Made by a program: the position numbers and the translations under genes. Of a DNA stretch of 25,737 nt, positions 24,171 to 25,737 are shown piece by piece. Within the stretch, counting starts at the first letter, position 1, and every line of letters starts with the position of its first letter. Below the pieces are notes generated by a model. That model was not told where the DNA came from. It worked only from the letters and a program-made list of their open reading frames with translations, and searched no databases. The stretch covers positions 1-25,737 of the forward strand of contig JANTGN010000010.1 in NCBI GenBank assembly GCA_024762895.1. The letters are read 5' to 3'. This DNA comes from Thiotrichales bacterium (GTDB lineage Bacteria; Pseudomonadota; Gammaproteobacteria; J044).

Positions 24171-25460
24171 TTAATTCTTTTCTCTGGCAATGGCGCGATG
24201 GCCGATATCGCGGCGATAGCTCATACCTTGCCAGCTAATCTGGCTTACCAGCTTATAAGCGGTTTGTTGCGCCTCGGTGACGTTAACGCCAAGGCCGACG
24301 GCGCAGAGAACGCGACCACCACTGGTGACCACTTGGCCGTTCTCTTCAGTGGTGCCTGCGTGAAAGGTCTTGCAGGTCTGGCCACCATCATCGGCATCCA
24401 GCCCCGATATTGGGTCGCCCTTTCGGTAGGCACCTGGATAACCCTCAGCAGCAAGAACCACGCCAAGAGCAGCGCGTGAGTCCCATTCGGCCTGAACCTG
24501 GTCGAGGCAACCCTCAATTCCCGCCTCCAGCAGGCCCACAAGGTCGGATTTCAGGCGGGTCATGATCGGCTGGGTCTCGGGATCGCCAAAGCGGCAATTG
24601 TACTCCAGGACCTTGGAGGTCCCACTATCATCAATCATCAGGCCGGCATATAAAAAACCAGTGTAGGGGTGCCCTTCGGTGGCCATACCCATTACCGTGG
24701 GCTCGATGACCTCCTGCATGACACGTGCCTCAATCTCGGGTGTGACGACGGGTGCCGGGGAATAGGCCCCCATACCACCGGTATTGGGTCCGGTATCGCC
24801 TTCGTTGCGTGCCTTGTGGTCCTGTGAAGTAGCCATGGGCAGAATGTTGTTACCATCCACCATGCAGATAAAGCTGGCCTCTTCTCCGCGCAGAAATTCC
24901 TCGATGACGACGCGATGTCCGGCCTCACCAAAGGCATTGCCAGCCAGCATATCCTTGACGGCCGCCTGGGCCTCTGCGACGGTTTCGGCGAGGATCACGC
25001 CCTTTCCTGCAGCAAGCCCATCCGCTTTGACCACAATTGGTGCGCCATGGTCATGAATAAAGTCCATCGCCTCACTGATCTCGGTAAAGACGCCATAACG
25101 GGCGGTTGGTATATTATGACGAGCGAGAAAGTCCTTGGTAAATGCCTTGGAGCCTTCAAGTTGAGCGGCGTCACGGGTTGGGCCAAAGATCTTCAGGCCG
25201 CCATCCCGAAAGGTGTCGACCACACCGTCGACCAGGGGGGCCTCAGGACCCACCACGGTCAGGTCAATTGAATGATCCTTGGCAAATCGGAACAGGCCGG
25301 CAATATCCTCAGCGGCTATATCGATGTTTTCCAGGCCTTTTTCTCGGGCTGTTCCAGCATTGCCGGGAGCCACATAGACGGTTTCAACACGGGAAGACTG
25401 AGCGATCTTCCAGGCCAGGGCATGTTCTCGCCCACCACCGCCGATAACAAGAACTTTCAT
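24171..25460 (-). CDS. purD: Phosphoribosylamine-glycine ligase (GAR synthetase)
   Basis: PurD is an ATP-grasp ligase that joins glycine to 5-phosphoribosylamine, the second step of purine synthesis. The 429-residue protein equals the E. coli length and carries GGGGREHALAWKIA (8-21), PGNAGTA, VVKADGLAAGKGVI, and NCRFGDPETQ with the metal-binding acidic residues. The ATG at 25460 has AGGAG upstream on the minus strand. In many proteobacteria purD follows purH; purH is not in this window, and glgP follows instead. Confidence 0.97.
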   Translation of the reverse strand: MKVLVIGGGGREHALAWKIAQSSRVETVYVAPGNAGTAREKGLENIDIAAEDIAGLFRFAKDHSIDLTVVGPEAPLVDGVVDTFRDGGLKIFGPTRDAAQLEGSKAFTKDFLARHNIPTARYGVFTEISEAMDFIHDHGAPIVVKADGLAAGKGVILAETVAEAQAAVKDMLAGNAFGEAGHRVVIEEFLRGEEASFICMVDGNNILPMATSQDHKARNEGDTGPNTGGMGAYSPAPVVTPEIEARVMQEVIEPTVMGMATEGHPYTGFLYAGLMIDDSGTSKVLEYNCRFGDPETQPIMTRLKSDLVGLLEAGIEGCLDQVQAEWDSRAALGVVLAAEGYPGAYRKGDPISGLDADDGGQTCKTFHAGTTEENGQVVTSGGRVLCAVGLGVNVTEAQQTAYKLVSQISWQGMSYRRDIGHRAIAREKN

Positions 25461-25493
25461 GGACCGCTCCTGAGTGAAGGTTAATTAGATCTG

Positions 25494-25522
25494 ATTTTAA
25501 GACTTTTGGTTATCGATGTCTT
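25494..25522 (-). promoter_or_regulatory. Candidate purD promoter
   Basis: On the minus strand AAGACA (plus 25522-25517) and TAAAAT (25499-25494) are separated by 17 bp, matching the sigma70 consensus at four and five of six bases. It lies about 35 bp before the purD start. No PurR-like box is visible. Confidence 0.45.
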
Positions 25523-25626
25523 GGAATGTTCCGGGAATGACTTCATTCTATTTCAGACACGATGCACCCGGTATTGATTTATGCCAGACTTGTGGTCGTT
25601 ATTCTCTGAACACTCCACATTACCCT

Positions 25627-25737
25627 ATGACTCGTATTCAAACGCTGGATCAGTTTAATTTTTATCACGCCCTGGAGGAGACCCCTGGCATTGCCCTGGT
25701 CGTGATTACCGGCCCTGACTGTGGTGCCTGTCGCATG
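25627..25737 (+). CDS. Thioredoxin-like protein, 3' end cut off by window
   Basis: Only the first 37 codons are visible, starting at ATG 25627 and open to the window edge. The segment ALVVITGPDCGACRM holds a C-x-x-C pair (CGAC) after a beta strand, the usual thioredoxin-fold active-site layout. It is divergent from purD. The ribosome binding site is weak, so the start could be elsewhere. Exact family cannot be given from this part. Confidence 0.7.
   Translation, partial: MTRIQTLDQFNFYHALEETPGIALVVITGPDCGACRM

Overview
The window looks like part of a gammaproteobacterial chromosome. The clearest pointer is the rhlB (minus) / trxA (plus) / rho (plus) block, which has the same order and orientation as in Escherichia coli, with closely similar proteins. 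The paraslipin-nfeD pair, rlmI-like, lgt, thyA and purD also fit. A sulfur-cycling member of the class is possible from the central operon, but that is inference. I see no rRNA, tRNA, CRISPR array or insertion sequence.

Layout. (1) 1-1118, plus: 3' part of an SPFH/paraslipin gene overlapping an nfeD gene, closed by a bidirectional terminator. (2) 1214-3286, minus: a thioredoxin-domain (DUF255/YyaL-like) protein. (3) 3438-6286, plus: an RlmI-type rRNA methyltransferase, lgt and thyA, tightly packed. (4) 6287-6841: the only long gene-free stretch. It holds terminator-like hairpins on both strands, one of them facing the wrong way for every known gene, and the probable promoter of the next operon. 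(5) 6842-18323, plus: a 14-gene operon of about 11.5 kb. (6) 18353-19642, minus: rhlB; 19820-21582, plus: trxA and rho. (7) 25460-21608, minus: purD followed by glgP. (8) 25627 to the edge, plus: the start of a thioredoxin-like gene.

The 14-gene operon is the main interest. Its first eight genes are Mrp-type antiporter subunits (MrpE, F, G, an MbhD/DUF4040 protein, an MbhE+MrpB protein, MrpC, MrpD and a NuoL-like second antiporter). They are followed by NuoH-, NuoB-, NuoC- and NuoD-like subunits, then a NuoI-like ferredoxin domain fused to a complete GltD/NfnL-type FAD-NAD(P)H oxidoreductase, and last a rubrerythrin-like ferritin protein. Genes 1-13 run in what I recall as the order of the archaeal mbx (membrane-bound sulfane reductase) operon, A B C D F G H H' M J K L N. 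The large subunit keeps one cysteine in each of the two former [NiFe]-ligand motifs (Cys77 and Cys374), so it is probably neither a normal hydrogenase nor ordinary complex I. I read it as an Mbx/Ehr-like, ion-pumping oxidoreductase wired directly to NAD(P)H by the fusion. Nearly all gene junctions overlap, so the parts are likely made together. The terminal electron acceptor or donor, the direction of electron flow and the pumped ion cannot be read from the sequence.
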